Source: Gammaproteobacteria bacterium (GTDB taxonomy: Bacteria > Pseudomonadota > Gammaproteobacteria > Enterobacterales > Psychrobiaceae). From it: DNA of 64,000 nt. The DNA is taken from the NCBI GenBank assembly GCA_013214945.1, contig JABSRT010000002.1:222552-286551 (forward strand), given 5' to 3'. This document shows, piece after piece, positions 54,745-64,000 of this stretch (positions are counted from its first letter, which is position 1; every line of letters begins with the position of its first letter). Both the position numbers and the translations under genes were made by a program. The notes beneath the pieces were generated by a model, which did no database searches, had not been told where the DNA came from, and saw nothing but the letters and a program-made list of their open reading frames with translations.

Positions 54745-55191
54745 TTAACTCGCCATTTGGCGTTCTTTAATTTCAGAAAGTGTTTTACAGTCAATGCATT
54801 GATTAGCTGTAGGACGAGCCTCTAAACGACGGATCCCAATTTCAATTCCACAGGTATCGCAGAAACCGAAATCATCTTCCTCGATTAACACTAAGGTTTT
54901 TTCTATTTTCTTAATTAACTTACGCTCACGATCGCGGGTGCGTAGTTCTAGTGCAAACTCTTCTTCTTGAGCTGCACGATCAACCGGATCTGGAAAGTTT
55001 GCTGCCTCATCTTGCATGTGATGCAAGGTGCGATCTACTTCTTGGCGTAATTGATTGCGCCAAGCCCCTAAGATCTTCTTAAAATGATCTAATTGCGCTT
55101 CGTTCATGAACTCTTCACCAGGTTTTAACTGATAAGGTTCAACGTTGGCAATTGCCATTACTCCAAGTTTTTTAGCATTTGCTGTAGGCAT
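54745..55191 (-). CDS. dksA: DksA, RNA polymerase secondary-channel regulator
   Basis: Works with ppGpp at RNA polymerase, repressing rRNA promoters and activating amino-acid promoters. 148 residues. The coiled-coil region (about 30-105) with [20 protein letters not shown] carries the two tip acidic residues (D and A-A motif DRAAQE). The zinc finger is CDTCGIEIG ... CIDCKT with all four cysteines. Strong Shine-Dalgarno (AGGAGAAGC). The rRNA promoters with GC-rich discriminators at the right end of this window are likely targets. Confidence 0.97.
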   Translation of the reverse strand: MPTANAKKLGVMAIANVEPYQLKPGEEFMNEAQLDHFKKILGAWRNQLRQEVDRTLHHMQDEAANFPDPVDRAAQEEEFALELRTRDRERKLIKKIEKTLVLIEEDDFGFCDTCGIEIGIRRLEARPTANQCIDCKTLSEIKERQMAS

Positions 55192-55525
55192 TTTGCTTCT
55201 CCTGTACTCGCCAACATTTGCGAATTTTATCTTGCTTAAATTTTAGGGCGATATCTATAGCAAAATAAATTTACGATGGCAAATTATAATCATAAAAATA
55301 ATGGCTTATATATGGGGAATTGATAACTATATTTCAACCCCTAACTGAAAAATTAAGCATATTTATCTTTAATGTTTATCTCGAAGTATAACATCGTTCC
55401 TAGGCTTAATGGGGCATAGAGACAACGATATGGTAAATTCTAAGGTAACGCCTTTTTATTTAATAATGTAATTATTTATTAGAATTTAACCAAATTTAAC
55501 TTTGCTAAGATAATAATACGTCATG
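55192..55525. other. AT-rich intergenic region upstream of dksA, downstream of sfsA
   Basis: 334 bases with no ORF that has a start, Shine-Dalgarno and coding character. It must hold the dksA promoter on the minus strand; an AT-rich -10-like TAAAAT is near 55233, without a clear -35. A 6-base pair ATCGTT / AACGAT flanks about 23 bases near 55393-55427. No terminator for sfsA could be assigned. Confidence 0.5.
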
Positions 55526-56233
55526 TTAAATATTGACGGGCGTCGAGTGTGACGACAGTTCGATGAACCTACTATTAATATTGGCTTTATAATAAATAAC
55601 CTCCACCCCGGCGTTTTTTGCTTGGCTTAACAACTGGGCATATTTAGGATCAATATGCTGCGCCGCTTGGACGCTATTGATGCCAGTATGCAATATTGCA
55701 AAGAGCAACACTGCACGATGACCGCTCTGCGCTATGGTCATTAATTCACGTAAATGTTTTTGGCCGCGGACGGTTACTGCATCAGGAAAGTAGCCTTGGC
55801 CATTTTCTAGCAGGGTCGCGCTTTTAACCTCAACGAAAGCATCTGGCTGGTCGCCATCACTTAAAATAATATCAATCCGGCTGTTTTCATTGCCGTATTT
55901 TACTTCTCGTTGCAGCAGCTTATAACCTACTAGCTCGCTGATAACACCTAGCCTGATTGCGTCTTCAGCTAATTGATTTGCTCTAATGGTGTTAACGCAA
56001 ATAAAGTGGCCTGCTGCGGTTTGGGTCAGCTCCCAGCTAAATGGGTATTTACGTTTGAGGTTGCTAGAGGTGCTATACCAAATAATATCACCGGGCTGCG
56101 CGCACCCTGACATTGCGCCGGTGTTAGCAACGTGGATGGTGGTTTGGCTACCATCTTCCAAAATGACATCAGCTAAAAAGCGCTTGTAGCGTTTAATTAA
56201 GGTGGCCTGTTGCAGTGCGGGCTCAAATTTCAT
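55526..56233 (-). CDS. sfsA: SfsA, sugar fermentation stimulation protein homologue
   Basis: 235 residues, the family length. Family segments are [17 protein letters not shown] near the N-terminus, [55 protein letters not shown] (a nuclease-like D-ExK pattern) and [18 protein letters not shown]. coli SfsA was described as a DNA-binding regulator of maltose use, but the D-ExK residues suggest a PD-(D/E)XK nuclease fold; the real role is unsettled. Upstream of dksA as in E. coli. Confidence 0.93.
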   Translation of the reverse strand: MKFEPALQQATLIKRYKRFLADVILEDGSQTTIHVANTGAMSGCAQPGDIIWYSTSSNLKRKYPFSWELTQTAAGHFICVNTIRANQLAEDAIRLGVISELVGYKLLQREVKYGNENSRIDIILSDGDQPDAFVEVKSATLLENGQGYFPDAVTVRGQKHLRELMTIAQSGHRAVLLFAILHTGINSVQAAQHIDPKYAQLLSQAKNAGVEVIYYKANINSRFIELSSHSTPVNI

Positions 56234-56415
56234 TGGGACTCTCTTTCACAATATTATTGATAGATAGCGTGAGGGCATTACACCTTCATCAGATTGCTGA
56301 TTTATTCATTGACCATAAGTCATTAGCACAAAGGGAGATAGGTTCAAATATTAGCGGGCAAGCCGCCACCACTGCAACGGCTGCAGTAGTGACAAGGTTA
56401 AAGCAATGACTAACG

Positions 56416-57183
56416 TTATTTAGTTAGCTGGGTTGGAAAGTTTAGCGCTAATACCTTAGCTGTTTTATCGGCCAGCTCAGGCTGCTGTAAGGCCTGATAG
56501 CTCGTTATCATGACTTCCAATGCACCTTGGGTATATTGGGTGTCATTAAAGCGCGATAATAGCAGTTTTGCTCGGTTGATTGCTGCAACATAAATTCCAC
56601 GCTCAAGGTAGTAGTTGGCTACTGACAGCTGATGACGTGCTAAGCGATTTTTTAACGCGACCATTCGTTGTCTAGCGTCTGGCGCATAATGGCTGTTAGG
56701 TTTGGCGGTTATCAGTTGTTTAAAATCTTTAAAGGCTTGAATAGAAAATTGCGGGTCACGATCGCTGCGATCTATATCAAACATGTCATGAAACATGTTT
56801 TGATCCGATTGCATATTACTTAAACCACGCATATAGAGCACATAATCGATGTCTGGATGGGTTGGGTTTAAACGTAAAAAACGATCAATGCTAGCCAAAG
56901 CTTGCTCTAAATTACCTTGGCGATAGTAAGCCGATATTAAATCAAGTTGAACTTGAGTCGCTTGCGGATCAAACGGATATCGCGATTCCATGGCTTCGAG
57001 CAAGGTAGTCGCCTGAAGTAAACTGCCATCGTTGAGTGATTTTTGAGCATTCTCGTACATTTTTTCGGGCGTGTCTATCGTGACTGGTTTCGGTGATGGT
57101 TTACTGGCACAGCCAGATAAAACAACGGCTAATACCAAAGATAGGCCGAGCAGGGAACTTCTTTTAGTCATAATTTTATTCAT
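56416..57183 (-). CDS. bamD: BamD, outer-membrane assembly lipoprotein
   Basis: Essential lipoprotein of the BAM complex that folds outer-membrane proteins. About 255 residues from the ATG at 57183 (a GTG three codons upstream and an ATG at 57171 are alternatives). Signal peptide LLGLSLVLAVVLSGC with lipobox LSGC, then TPR helices: MYENAQKSLNDGSLLQATTLLEAM, QLDLISAYYRQGNLEQALASIDRFL, DYVLYMRGLSNM, and DARQRMVALKNRLARHQLSVANYYL. Divergent from rluD, as in E. coli. Confidence 0.95.
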   Translation of the reverse strand: MNKIMTKRSSLLGLSLVLAVVLSGCASKPSPKPVTIDTPEKMYENAQKSLNDGSLLQATTLLEAMESRYPFDPQATQVQLDLISAYYRQGNLEQALASIDRFLRLNPTHPDIDYVLYMRGLSNMQSDQNMFHDMFDIDRSDRDPQFSIQAFKDFKQLITAKPNSHYAPDARQRMVALKNRLARHQLSVANYYLERGIYVAAINRAKLLLSRFNDTQYTQGALEVMITSYQALQQPELADKTAKVLALNFPTQLTK

Positions 57184-57305
57184 TATTCTCACAGAATTGA
57201 TAAGTATCTATTAAGCTGAAGCAAAATTAAAGCTACAATACGCTCTAACGTGAGTTTTTTTGAGTATTAATGGGGCAATAAGTTTCCCTTTAAGAAGAAT
57301 TATTA

Positions 57306-58277
57306 ATGAATCAGCAAATAGAGTTAGCAGGTGAGTTGTCTCCTGAACAATGTAATCTACGATTAGATCAGGCTATGGCCGAGCTATTTAGTGAGTATTC
57401 TCGCAGTCGATTAAAAGAATGGATTGTAAATGGTAATGTCGTAGTCGATGGTGAAGTAATGACCAAGGCGCGAACTAAAATGCGCGGCGATGAAACTATT
57501 GCAGTGAATGTTACTATCGAATTAGACGAACGCTGGATTGCGCAAGATATTGAACTTAATATCGTCTATGAAGATGAACATCTACTAGTGATTAACAAAG
57601 CGGCCGGATTAGTCGTACATCCCGGTGCAGGTAATCCTGACGGCACAGTATTAAATGCGTTATTGCATCATTGTCCTGATATTGAGCAAGTACCTCGTTG
57701 TGGTATTGTTCACCGTCTTGACAAAGATACGACGGGTCTGATGGTGATTGCCAAAACAATTGCGACGCAAACCAAGCTAGTACGGATGATCCAAAAGCGT
57801 GCGGTAACGCGTGAATACGAAGCCATCGCGATTGGAAAAATGACTGCCGGTGGCATTGTTGAAGCACCTATTGCACGTCATCCAACCAAACGAACTCATA
57901 TGGCGGTTGACCCAATGGGTAAAGAAGCCGTTACCCGTTACCGTATCGCCGAAAAGTTTAGAGGCCATACCCGTTTACGCTTACGCCTAGAAACAGGCCG
58001 TACTCACCAAATTCGCGTTCATATGTCTTACTTACGCCATGCGTTATTAGGTGATCCGGTTTATGGTGGTCGTCCTCGTCCATTGAAAAATTCATCAGAT
58101 GAGCTAATGACCGCAATGCGTAGTTTTAAACGCCAAGCGTTGCACGCGGTAAAACTGCAATTGATTCACCCAATCACCGGTGAGCAAATGAGATGGCAGG
58201 CGCCAATACCGCAAGATATGGTCGATATGACCGAATGTCTGCGCGAAGATACGCTTAACAATCCTGATTTTTACTAA
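57306..58277 (+). CDS. rluD: RluD, 23S rRNA pseudouridine synthase
   Basis: Makes pseudouridines 1911, 1915 and 1917 in helix 69 of 23S rRNA. 323 residues (E. coli 326). N-terminal S4 domain (LDQAMAELFSEYSRSRLKEWI), catalytic aspartate in CGIVHRLDKDTTGLM near residue 140, and TGRTHQIRVHMSYLRHALLGDPVYGG. It starts the rluD-pgeF-clpB row. Confidence 0.97.
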   Translation: MNQQIELAGELSPEQCNLRLDQAMAELFSEYSRSRLKEWIVNGNVVVDGEVMTKARTKMRGDETIAVNVTIELDERWIAQDIELNIVYEDEHLLVINKAAGLVVHPGAGNPDGTVLNALLHHCPDIEQVPRCGIVHRLDKDTTGLMVIAKTIATQTKLVRMIQKRAVTREYEAIAIGKMTAGGIVEAPIARHPTKRTHMAVDPMGKEAVTRYRIAEKFRGHTRLRLRLETGRTHQIRVHMSYLRHALLGDPVYGGRPRPLKNSSDELMTAMRSFKRQALHAVKLQLIHPITGEQMRWQAPIPQDMVDMTECLREDTLNNPDFY

Positions 58278-58290
58278 GGTTTAGCCACCA

Positions 58291-59019
58291 ATGATTGCTG
58301 CCAACTGGCAGGCGCCGCCGCATATTAAAGCCTTTACCACCATTCGTGATGGTGGGGCTAGCGGCACGCCTTTTGTTAGCAACAACTTTGGGCAACATGT
58401 TGGTGATAATCCAGAAGCAGTCGCTGCTAACCGCGCTTTGTTGCGCCAGCAGTTACCTAGTGAGCCTTTGTGGCTTGAGCAGGTGCATTCGACGATTATT
58501 GTCAATGGTGATAAAACCAATAGTACAGCAGTGATCCCAACTGCTGATGGCGCGATAACTCAAGTGGCTAATCGGGTGATGGCGGTGATGACCGCTGATT
58601 GTTTACCCTTGCTGATTTGTGATAGTCGTGGCCAGCAGGTGGCTGCAGTTCATGCTGGTTGGCGTGGCTTAGCCAACGGCATTATCGAACAAAGCGTGGC
58701 GAAATTTAAGGTAGCACCGCAAGATTTAATGGTGTGGTTAGGACCAGCGATTGGTGCTAATGCGTTTGAAGTCGGTCAGGATGTCGTCGATTGCTTTGTC
58801 AAAAAACGGCCACAAGATCTTGAGTGTTTCACCAGCGTTGGTGAAAAATATCTAGCAAACTTGTACCAGCTTGCCCGAGCTCGGTTAGCTGATTTGGGCA
58901 TTAAACAAGTCAGTGGTGGCGATTATTGTACCTACACGCAACAAGAGTTATTTTTTTCTTATCGTCGTGATGGTCAAACCGGTCGAATGGTTAGCTTGAT
59001 TTGGATTGAATCAATTTAA
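58291..59019 (+). CDS. pgeF: PgeF (YfiH), DUF152 laccase-domain protein
   Basis: 242 residues of the DUF152 family. Metal/nucleoside-site motifs are TADCLPLLICD and AVHAGWRGLANGI near residue 124, with WLGPAIGANAFEVG and GDYCTYTQQELFFSYRRDG. Members show purine nucleoside phosphorylase or deaminase activity, and E. coli YfiH removes misincorporated L-Ser from peptidoglycan precursors. It follows rluD by 13 bases and precedes the sigma-32 promoter of clpB. Confidence 0.93.
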   Translation: MIAANWQAPPHIKAFTTIRDGGASGTPFVSNNFGQHVGDNPEAVAANRALLRQQLPSEPLWLEQVHSTIIVNGDKTNSTAVIPTADGAITQVANRVMAVMTADCLPLLICDSRGQQVAAVHAGWRGLANGIIEQSVAKFKVAPQDLMVWLGPAIGANAFEVGQDVVDCFVKKRPQDLECFTSVGEKYLANLYQLARARLADLGIKQVSGGDYCTYTQQELFFSYRRDGQTGRMVSLIWIESI

Positions 59020-59046
59020 TAACACGCTCGATTGCGATGATTATTG

Positions 59047-59074
59047 CTTGAAAAATAAAAAAATGTCCCCAATT
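59047..59074 (+). promoter_or_regulatory. Sigma-32 heat-shock promoter of clpB
   Basis: CTTGAAA, 13 bases, CCCCAATT: close match to the RpoH consensus (CTTGAAA-N11-16-CCCCATNT) about 30 bases before the clpB ATG. clpB is a classic RpoH target. Confidence 0.8.
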
Positions 59075-59105
59075 CTATAAGTAATAGTTTAGAAGGGAAT
59101 TACTT

Positions 59106-61673
59106 ATGCGATTAGATCGGCTCACCAATAAATTTCAACTGGCGATTTCAGACGCTCAATCCTTAGCGCTAGGACGCGATCACCAATATATTGAACCCAT
59201 TCATTTATTTTCTGCCTTGCTTGCTCAAGAAGGCGGCAGTACCCGAAATTTATTAAGCTCTTGCAAAGCAAACATTAGCACCATCCGTTCTCGGCTGGCG
59301 CAGGCGCTTGATCGGCTGGCTCAAATCGATGGTATTAGTGGTGATGTTCAGCTTTCTAATGCGATGATTTCTTTGCTTAATATTTGTGATAAGTTGGCGC
59401 AAAAACGCAAAGATCGCTACATTTCCAGTGAGCTTTTTGTGCTCGCTGCGCTTAATGATAAAGGCGCACTCGGTGAAATATTAAGAAAAGCTAACTTAAC
59501 CAGTGCCATCGTTAGCGACGCGATTGAAACCTTACGTGGAGGCCAAAAAGTCGAAGAACAAAACGCTGAAGATAATCGTCAAGCGCTCGACAAATATACC
59601 GTTGATTTAACCGAACGAGCCGAACTCGGCAAACTTGATCCAGTGATTGGTCGTGATGATGAAATTCGCCGAACCATTCAGGTGCTACAACGTCGAACCA
59701 AAAATAATCCGGTATTAATTGGCGAACCTGGTGTGGGTAAAACGGCTATTGTCGAAGGCTTAGCCCAGCGAATTATTAACGGTGAAGTACCTGAAGGCAT
59801 TAAAAATAAACGTGTTTTGTCACTTGATATGGGATCATTACTTGCCGGTGCCAAATATCGCGGTGAATTTGAAGAGCGCTTAAAAAGCGTGCTTAACGAA
59901 TTGGCCAAAGCCGAAGGTCAAATTATTCTGTTTATCGATGAACTTCATACCATGGTCGGTGCGGGTAAGTCAGACGGAGCGTTAGACGCTGGTAACATGC
60001 TAAAACCAGCGTTAGCACGAGGTGATCTCCATTGTGTTGGCGCGACTACGCTCGACGAATACCGTCAGTATGTTGAAAAAGATGCGGCGTTAGAGCGACG
60101 TTTTCAAAAGATATTGGTAGAACAACCTAGCGTCGAAGACACTATTGCGATATTACGCGGTTTAAAAGAGCGTTATGAGCTCCATCATGCCGTTGAAATA
60201 ACCGATCCTGGCATTGTTGCTGCGGCGACTCTTTCGCACCGTTATATCAGCGACCGTCAACTACCCGACAAAGCGATTGATTTAATCGACGAAGCTGCTG
60301 CAGGCATCCGCATGGCGATAGATTCTAAGCCTGAAGCGCTGGATCGGTTAGAGCGAAAAATTATTCAGCTTAAGCTTGAGCAGCAAGCGCTGAGCAACGA
60401 AGAAGATGATGCTTCTAAAAAGCGTTTACATAAACTGGAAAGTGATTTGGCCAGTTTAGAGCTACAATTTTCTGAGCTCGACGAAATTTGGAAAGCGGAA
60501 AAGGCTTCATTATCAGGCGCTCAGAATATTAAATCGACGTTAGAACAAGCGCGTCAAGATTTAGAAATAGCCACCCGCGCCAGCGATTTAAGCCGAATGT
60601 CTGAATTGCAATATGGCAGAATTCCGGAATTGGAACACCAACTCGATTTAGCCTCGCAAGCCGATATGCAAGAGATGACGTTGCTTCGGCATAAAGTGAC
60701 CGCCGACGAAATTGCCGAAGTGCTATCTCGTGCCACCGGCATCCCAGTAAATAAAATGCTTGAAGGGGAAAAAGCCAAGCTATTAGCGATGGAGTCTTAT
60801 CTTCATCAGCAGGTGGTTGGTCAAAAAGAGGCGGTTACGGCTGTGTCCAACGCTATTCGTCGTTCTAGGGCTGGTTTGTCTGATCAAAACCGGCCGATTG
60901 GATCCTTTTTGTTTTTGGGGCCAACCGGAGTTGGGAAAACCGAATTGTGTAAAGCACTGGCTAATTTTATGTTTGATAGCAACGACGCCATGGTTCGCAT
61001 TGATATGTCGGAGTTTATGGAAAAGCATTCCGTAGCGCGGTTAATTGGTGCTCCTCCGGGGTATGTTGGTTATGAAGAAGGCGGCTATTTAACCGAAGCG
61101 GTACGCCGTAAACCTTATTCAGTGATCCTGCTCGACGAAATTGAAAAAGCCCATAGCGACGTTTTTAATATTTTACTGCAAGTATTAGATGATGGCCGGC
61201 TCACCGACGGGCAAGGGCGCACGGTCGATTTTAGAAATACCGTGATCATTATGACCTCTAACTTAGGATCCGAAGTGATCCAAAAGCAATTAGGCACTAG
61301 CAGCCCTGCTGAGCTCAAACAGGCAGTGATGGCGGTGGTTAAGCAGAGCTTTCGTCCTGAATTTATAAATCGACTCGATGAAAGTGTGGTCTTTCATGCT
61401 TTAAGCCAACAAAATATTGAGTTCATCGCTAAGTTACAATTGCAATTACTGGCGCAGCGATTAGAGGCGCAAGATTACCAACTGAGCGTGACAGATCAAG
61501 CATTGCAGCAACTTGCGATTAATGGTTTTGATCCAACCTATGGGGCCAGACCTTTAAAACGTGCAATCCAGCAGCTAGAAAACCCATTAGCACAATTGAT
61601 CTTAGCGGGCAGATATGGCCCTGGAGACACAATCAAAGTAGATGTTGTCGATGGGGAATTAAGCTTTAACTAG
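59106..61673 (+). CDS. clpB: ClpB, disaggregase chaperone
   Basis: Hexameric AAA+ unfoldase that rescues aggregated proteins with DnaK. 855 residues. N domain (1-145), first Walker [19 protein letters not shown] near residue 206, coiled-coil M domain (about 405-525; [15 protein letters not shown] onward), second Walker [16 protein letters not shown] near residue 606, and the C-terminal [17 protein letters not shown]. Strong Shine-Dalgarno (GAAGGGAATTACTT). Own heat-shock promoter. Confidence 0.98.
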   Translation: MRLDRLTNKFQLAISDAQSLALGRDHQYIEPIHLFSALLAQEGGSTRNLLSSCKANISTIRSRLAQALDRLAQIDGISGDVQLSNAMISLLNICDKLAQKRKDRYISSELFVLAALNDKGALGEILRKANLTSAIVSDAIETLRGGQKVEEQNAEDNRQALDKYTVDLTERAELGKLDPVIGRDDEIRRTIQVLQRRTKNNPVLIGEPGVGKTAIVEGLAQRIINGEVPEGIKNKRVLSLDMGSLLAGAKYRGEFEERLKSVLNELAKAEGQIILFIDELHTMVGAGKSDGALDAGNMLKPALARGDLHCVGATTLDEYRQYVEKDAALERRFQKILVEQPSVEDTIAILRGLKERYELHHAVEITDPGIVAAATLSHRYISDRQLPDKAIDLIDEAAAGIRMAIDSKPEALDRLERKIIQLKLEQQALSNEEDDASKKRLHKLESDLASLELQFSELDEIWKAEKASLSGAQNIKSTLEQARQDLEIATRASDLSRMSELQYGRIPELEHQLDLASQADMQEMTLLRHKVTADEIAEVLSRATGIPVNKMLEGEKAKLLAMESYLHQQVVGQKEAVTAVSNAIRRSRAGLSDQNRPIGSFLFLGPTGVGKTELCKALANFMFDSNDAMVRIDMSEFMEKHSVARLIGAPPGYVGYEEGGYLTEAVRRKPYSVILLDEIEKAHSDVFNILLQVLDDGRLTDGQGRTVDFRNTVIIMTSNLGSEVIQKQLGTSSPAELKQAVMAVVKQSFRPEFINRLDESVVFHALSQQNIEFIAKLQLQLLAQRLEAQDYQLSVTDQALQQLAINGFDPTYGARPLKRAIQQLENPLAQLILAGRYGPGDTIKVDVVDGELSFN

Positions 61674-61714
61674 CAAAAAGCTGTTGCTGCGCCGCTCTGG
61701 CTATTGGCAAGTTA

Positions 61715-61739
61715 GCTTATCCGGTGATTAGGTTATTTA
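61715..61739. repeat. Dispersed 25-bp repeat, copy 2
   Basis: GCTTATCCGGT, GATT, AGGTTATTTA; 21 or more of 25 bases equal the copy at 31841-31865. It overlaps the stop of the DUF4124 gene by seven bases and lies 41 bases after clpB. Confidence 0.65.
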
Positions 61740-62155
61740 GTACAATAAATTTCGGCTTGCTTACGGGTTAAGTCAAGTTGTTGCGCCTTTTGCTCAGGTG
61801 TTAGGGTAATCTCGTTACCGTTTGAGTCAACTTGAGTGATGTTGGCAAATGAATTTAACATTTTTAAATTGTTATTTGCGATGTCGCAGTTTCGCTGTGA
61901 CATTTTAACGAGGTCTTGCTGCTGCTGTGAAATAGTCTTATCTTGCTCTTTAGCGATTTGCTTGACTGTTTTAAATGAACTATTAGTACGGACATTTATT
62001 TTTTTTAAGTCTCCGGGATCAACATTAACTGGTACTTTATCACTAAATTTGGCACTGCCATTTTTATCGGTCCAGCTATAGATGACTTGCGCAAATATTG
62101 CGCTGGAAAATAACGAAAAACTAACAAGCAGAATAAGAAAGAGGTGGATGCGCAC
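61733..62155 (-). CDS. DUF4124-domain exported protein
   Basis: 140 residues. GTG start at 62155 with a strong Shine-Dalgarno (AAAGGAGC, five bases away). Sec signal peptide LFLILLVSFSLFSSAIFAQ, then the DUF4124 segment VIYSWTDKNGSAKFSDKVP, followed by a Gln/Lys-rich helix and two cysteines (NCDIANN and the terminal YCTK) that might form a disulfide. DUF4124 proteins are periplasmic proteins of unknown function. Convergent with clpB. Confidence 0.88.
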   Translation of the reverse strand: MRIHLFLILLVSFSLFSSAIFAQVIYSWTDKNGSAKFSDKVPVNVDPGDLKKINVRTNSSFKTVKQIAKEQDKTISQQQQDLVKMSQRNCDIANNNLKMLNSFANITQVDSNGNEITLTPEQKAQQLDLTRKQAEIYCTK

Positions 62156-62269
62156 AATGAGCTCCTTTAAATGACGGTGATAATAATTTCCTAAATTTAA
62201 TCATAGCCTGAGTTGGGCGCATACTACAATCGACATTTGCTTAGCATCGGTCTGTCGATACCGCATTTA

Positions 62270-63472
62270 TCACCCTGGACGACCATCAATACGCGCTTTG
62301 CTTAGAATAGGGCAATAGACCCAAACAAAAATGCTATAGCTGACTATCCATAAAATCGCGCTTACTTGATAACATAAAAAGCTAAATTGGGGTAATAATG
62401 AAGGGATGATAGCTCGGATCACTCCGGCGGTTAAAATCAACGAAAACGCGACAACCATCTGTGGCTTTATCACCAAAGGTCGTCCTGAGTGGCCAAGAGA
62501 TACACGTGCCATCATTGCCATAATTAAACCGCCCATGGCGCCAGCGGTCAAAAAATGGATCGCGGTAGACGTTTTAATGAGGCTTGGTTCAAGCAACGAA
62601 ATGCCAAATACTATTAAGCCCAATGGAATAAAGAGGTAGGCACCGTGAAGAGACCACAATAGTGGCACTTTAACTACAAGCCAAGGGCGCCAACGAATTA
62701 AGCGCAGTAAATTGGCAAAGCCTGCAACTAATAGACAAGTCGCGAGTAAATAACTTTCTAAGCTAAAGAAACTATTGATAATTGATAGCACAATATAGCC
62801 CACGAGTGGGATCAGCGCTAAACACTCGATGGTAGTAATGGGGGCTACTTTGTCAGTGCCAGTACCACGAGCGGTAAAAAATGGAATAACACGACCTCCG
62901 ATCACACACATAATTAATGTAACTAGCATAACCATGGTTGTTACCGATTGATTAGCAAGCTGGGGTATGTTTTCGATTAAACTAATATGCATTAACGCGT
63001 TCGACCAAGCGAAAATAAACATAACGACAACAAAGATTACATTACGCCACTGTTTTACCGCCGCAATGCTACGCCAGAGAAAATACCCAGCAAGTAGTGC
63101 TGGTGATATATCTAAGGCTAAAATCCAATAGGACGGGGTAAGATTAAATAATAAAGCCAGCCGGGCACAGAGCCAAACGCTGAACAATATAAAGAGTGGC
63201 CAACTCCTAATGCCTGGAATGCCGGTCCAATTCTCAATGGCCGTTAATAAGAAACCACAAATGACCGCGAAAGTGAAACCAAACAGCATTTCGTGGCTGT
63301 GCCACCACAAAGCATTACCATAAGGTTCAAACATAAATAACCCTGAGAGCATACCCACCCATAAACCGATCGCTAAAATACTGAATAAGCTGGCGAACAG
63401 AAAGAATGGTCGAAAACTTAGTCTAAAAAGTGGCACAATAGATTGTTGTTTGGTGTTGTCGGTAATTTGCAT
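62270..63472 (-). CDS. nnrS: NnrS-family membrane haem/copper protein
   Basis: 400 residues with twelve hydrophobic helices. Family motifs: PLFRLSFRPFFLFA at the N-terminus, WHSHEMLFGFTFAVICGFLLTAIENWTG with the conserved histidines, GGRVIPFFTARG, and LTAGAMGGLIMAMMARVSLGHSGR. NnrS helps bacteria survive nitric oxide and is often under NnrR/DNR/FNR or NsrR control. The FNR-type box upstream agrees with that. Single gene next to the rRNA operon. Confidence 0.93.
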   Translation of the reverse strand: MQITDNTKQQSIVPLFRLSFRPFFLFASLFSILAIGLWVGMLSGLFMFEPYGNALWWHSHEMLFGFTFAVICGFLLTAIENWTGIPGIRSWPLFILFSVWLCARLALLFNLTPSYWILALDISPALLAGYFLWRSIAAVKQWRNVIFVVVMFIFAWSNALMHISLIENIPQLANQSVTTMVMLVTLIMCVIGGRVIPFFTARGTGTDKVAPITTIECLALIPLVGYIVLSIINSFFSLESYLLATCLLVAGFANLLRLIRWRPWLVVKVPLLWSLHGAYLFIPLGLIVFGISLLEPSLIKTSTAIHFLTAGAMGGLIMAMMARVSLGHSGRPLVIKPQMVVAFSLILTAGVIRAIIPSLLPQFSFLCYQVSAILWIVSYSIFVWVYCPILSKARIDGRPG

Positions 63473-63566
63473 GGTGCTTTCCTACTATAACGGCAGCTAT
63501 TAACTGTAACTGACGCATGTCGATAGATAATGTAGGACTATTATCAAGTAATGCCAACATGTCGCC

Positions 63567-63580
63567 CTGATATTAATCAA
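63567..63580 (-). promoter_or_regulatory. FNR/NnrR-type box and promoter of nnrS
   Basis: On the minus strand TTGAT, TAAT, ATCAG matches the TTGAT-N4-ATCAA consensus at nine of ten bases. A -10-like GATAAT lies about 30 bases downstream (near 63540-63545), the spacing of a class II activator site centred near -41. Confidence 0.6.
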
Positions 63581-63740
63581 TGATCACGGTATATTTCAAA
63601 TTACCAAGCTAATTAAAGAGATTGCTCGGCGTAGATCGTTATCTATCAAAGTAAATGGGCGATAAAAAGTGATTTAGATCGCATTTAGTCTTCATTGTGC
63701 TTCATAAGTAACCAAACGAAATTAATCTGTAAAAAAGCCC

Positions 63741-63768
63741 TTGCCAACGTCAAGAACTTCCCTATAAT
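63741..63768 (+). promoter_or_regulatory. rRNA operon promoter P1
   Basis: TTGCCA, 16 bases, perfect TATAAT, followed by the GC-rich discriminator GCGCCTC that marks stringently controlled rRNA promoters. An AT-rich upstream stretch (AATTAATCTGTAAAAAA) could be an UP element. Confidence 0.85.
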
Positions 63769-63875
63769 GCGCCTCACTGAAACGGGAAAGCAGCTTACGA
63801 AAGCAAGTGCTGAAGCGGGTTAGAGAAGAAAATAGATTGGTTTAACTTCTTGTTAAAAGAAACTTAAATTAAACG

Positions 63876-63903
63876 TTGACTTCGAAATGGGGAAGCGTAT
63901 TAT
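63876..63903 (+). promoter_or_regulatory. rRNA operon promoter P2
   Basis: TTGACT, 16 bases, TATTAT, with the start expected near CTCCC (about 63908). 135 bases after P1, the usual tandem arrangement. Confidence 0.75.
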
Positions 63904-63958
63904 ATGTCTCCCAACGCAACGAGCCACAGGGTTCCAAGCGCTGCTCCTAACCATCGAG

Positions 63959-63986
63959 TTAGTTGAGCTAAAACGTTCTTTAACAA
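63959..63986 (+). promoter_or_regulatory. rRNA leader boxB-boxA antitermination site
   Basis: A boxB-like hairpin (TTAG, TTGAG, CTAA) at 63959-63971 is followed by boxA (GTTCTTTAACA, consensus TGCTCTTTAACA) at 63976-63986. These recruit NusB and NusE for rRNA antitermination. The 16S gene should begin beyond the right edge. Confidence 0.85.
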
Positions 63987-64000
63987 TTAGTATTCAAATA

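Noticed and set aside
56234..56415. Plus-strand ORF of 64 residues between sfsA and bamD
   Set aside because: Starts inside sfsA on the other strand, lacks a ribosome binding site and shows no recognisable domain.

Overview
The window looks like chromosomal DNA of a marine gammaproteobacterium of the Alteromonadales type. This is inferred from protein resemblance and from gene orders shared with that group and with enterobacteria: the full dcw cluster, glnK-amtB, tkt-epd-pgk-fba, dksA-gluQ-pcnB-folK-panB-panC and bamD/rluD-pgeF-clpB. No phage, transposon, CRISPR array or tRNA was seen. The window opens inside murE and closes in the leader of an rRNA operon, whose 16S gene should start just past the right edge.

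Layout. Positions 1-13969 hold the division and cell-wall (dcw) operon murE-murF-mraY-murD-ftsW-murG-murC-ddlB-ftsQ-ftsA-ftsZ-lpxC, mostly with overlapping ends. Positions 13996-18232 carry a DciA-type helicase-loader gene, an M23 peptidase and secA. Positions 18291-24870 carry a small STAS-like ORF, glnK-amtB behind a probable sigma-54/NtrC promoter, yjjX, a fetB-like permease, mpl, ubiX and hpt. Positions 25097-30610 carry central carbon genes (tkt, epd, pgk, class II fba). Positions 30942-37736 carry mscS, galE, rlhA, a MAPEG protein, srmB and fldB. xerD (37878-38888) has an unusual repeat-coded N-terminus.

Positions 38892-43688 (minus strand) form the main accessory feature: a compact six-gene operon that looks like an arsenosugar or organoarsenical pathway. 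In order of transcription it codes for a CofC-like glycosyltransferase (TIGR04282 type), an ArsM arsenite methyltransferase, a radical SAM enzyme that does not look like standard ArsS, a thioredoxin-type arsenate reductase, an MTA-phosphorylase-like enzyme and a GT2 glycosyltransferase (TIGR04283 type). LrgAB-like and AEC-family transporter genes lie directly upstream on the same strand and may be co-transcribed.

Positions 45866-49786 carry a YadGH-type ABC transporter, a divergent TrmB-like methyltransferase, a 40-residue Cys-rich protein and an HD-GYP protein. Positions 49863-55191 (minus) carry panC, panB, folK, pcnB, gluQ and dksA. pcnB probably starts at a non-AUG (AUC) codon 44 codons upstream of the first ATG. 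Positions 55526-63472 carry sfsA, bamD, rluD, pgeF, clpB (sigma-32 promoter), a DUF4124 protein and nnrS (FNR/NnrR-type box). All calls rest on reading the sequence and on family knowledge; no database search was possible.
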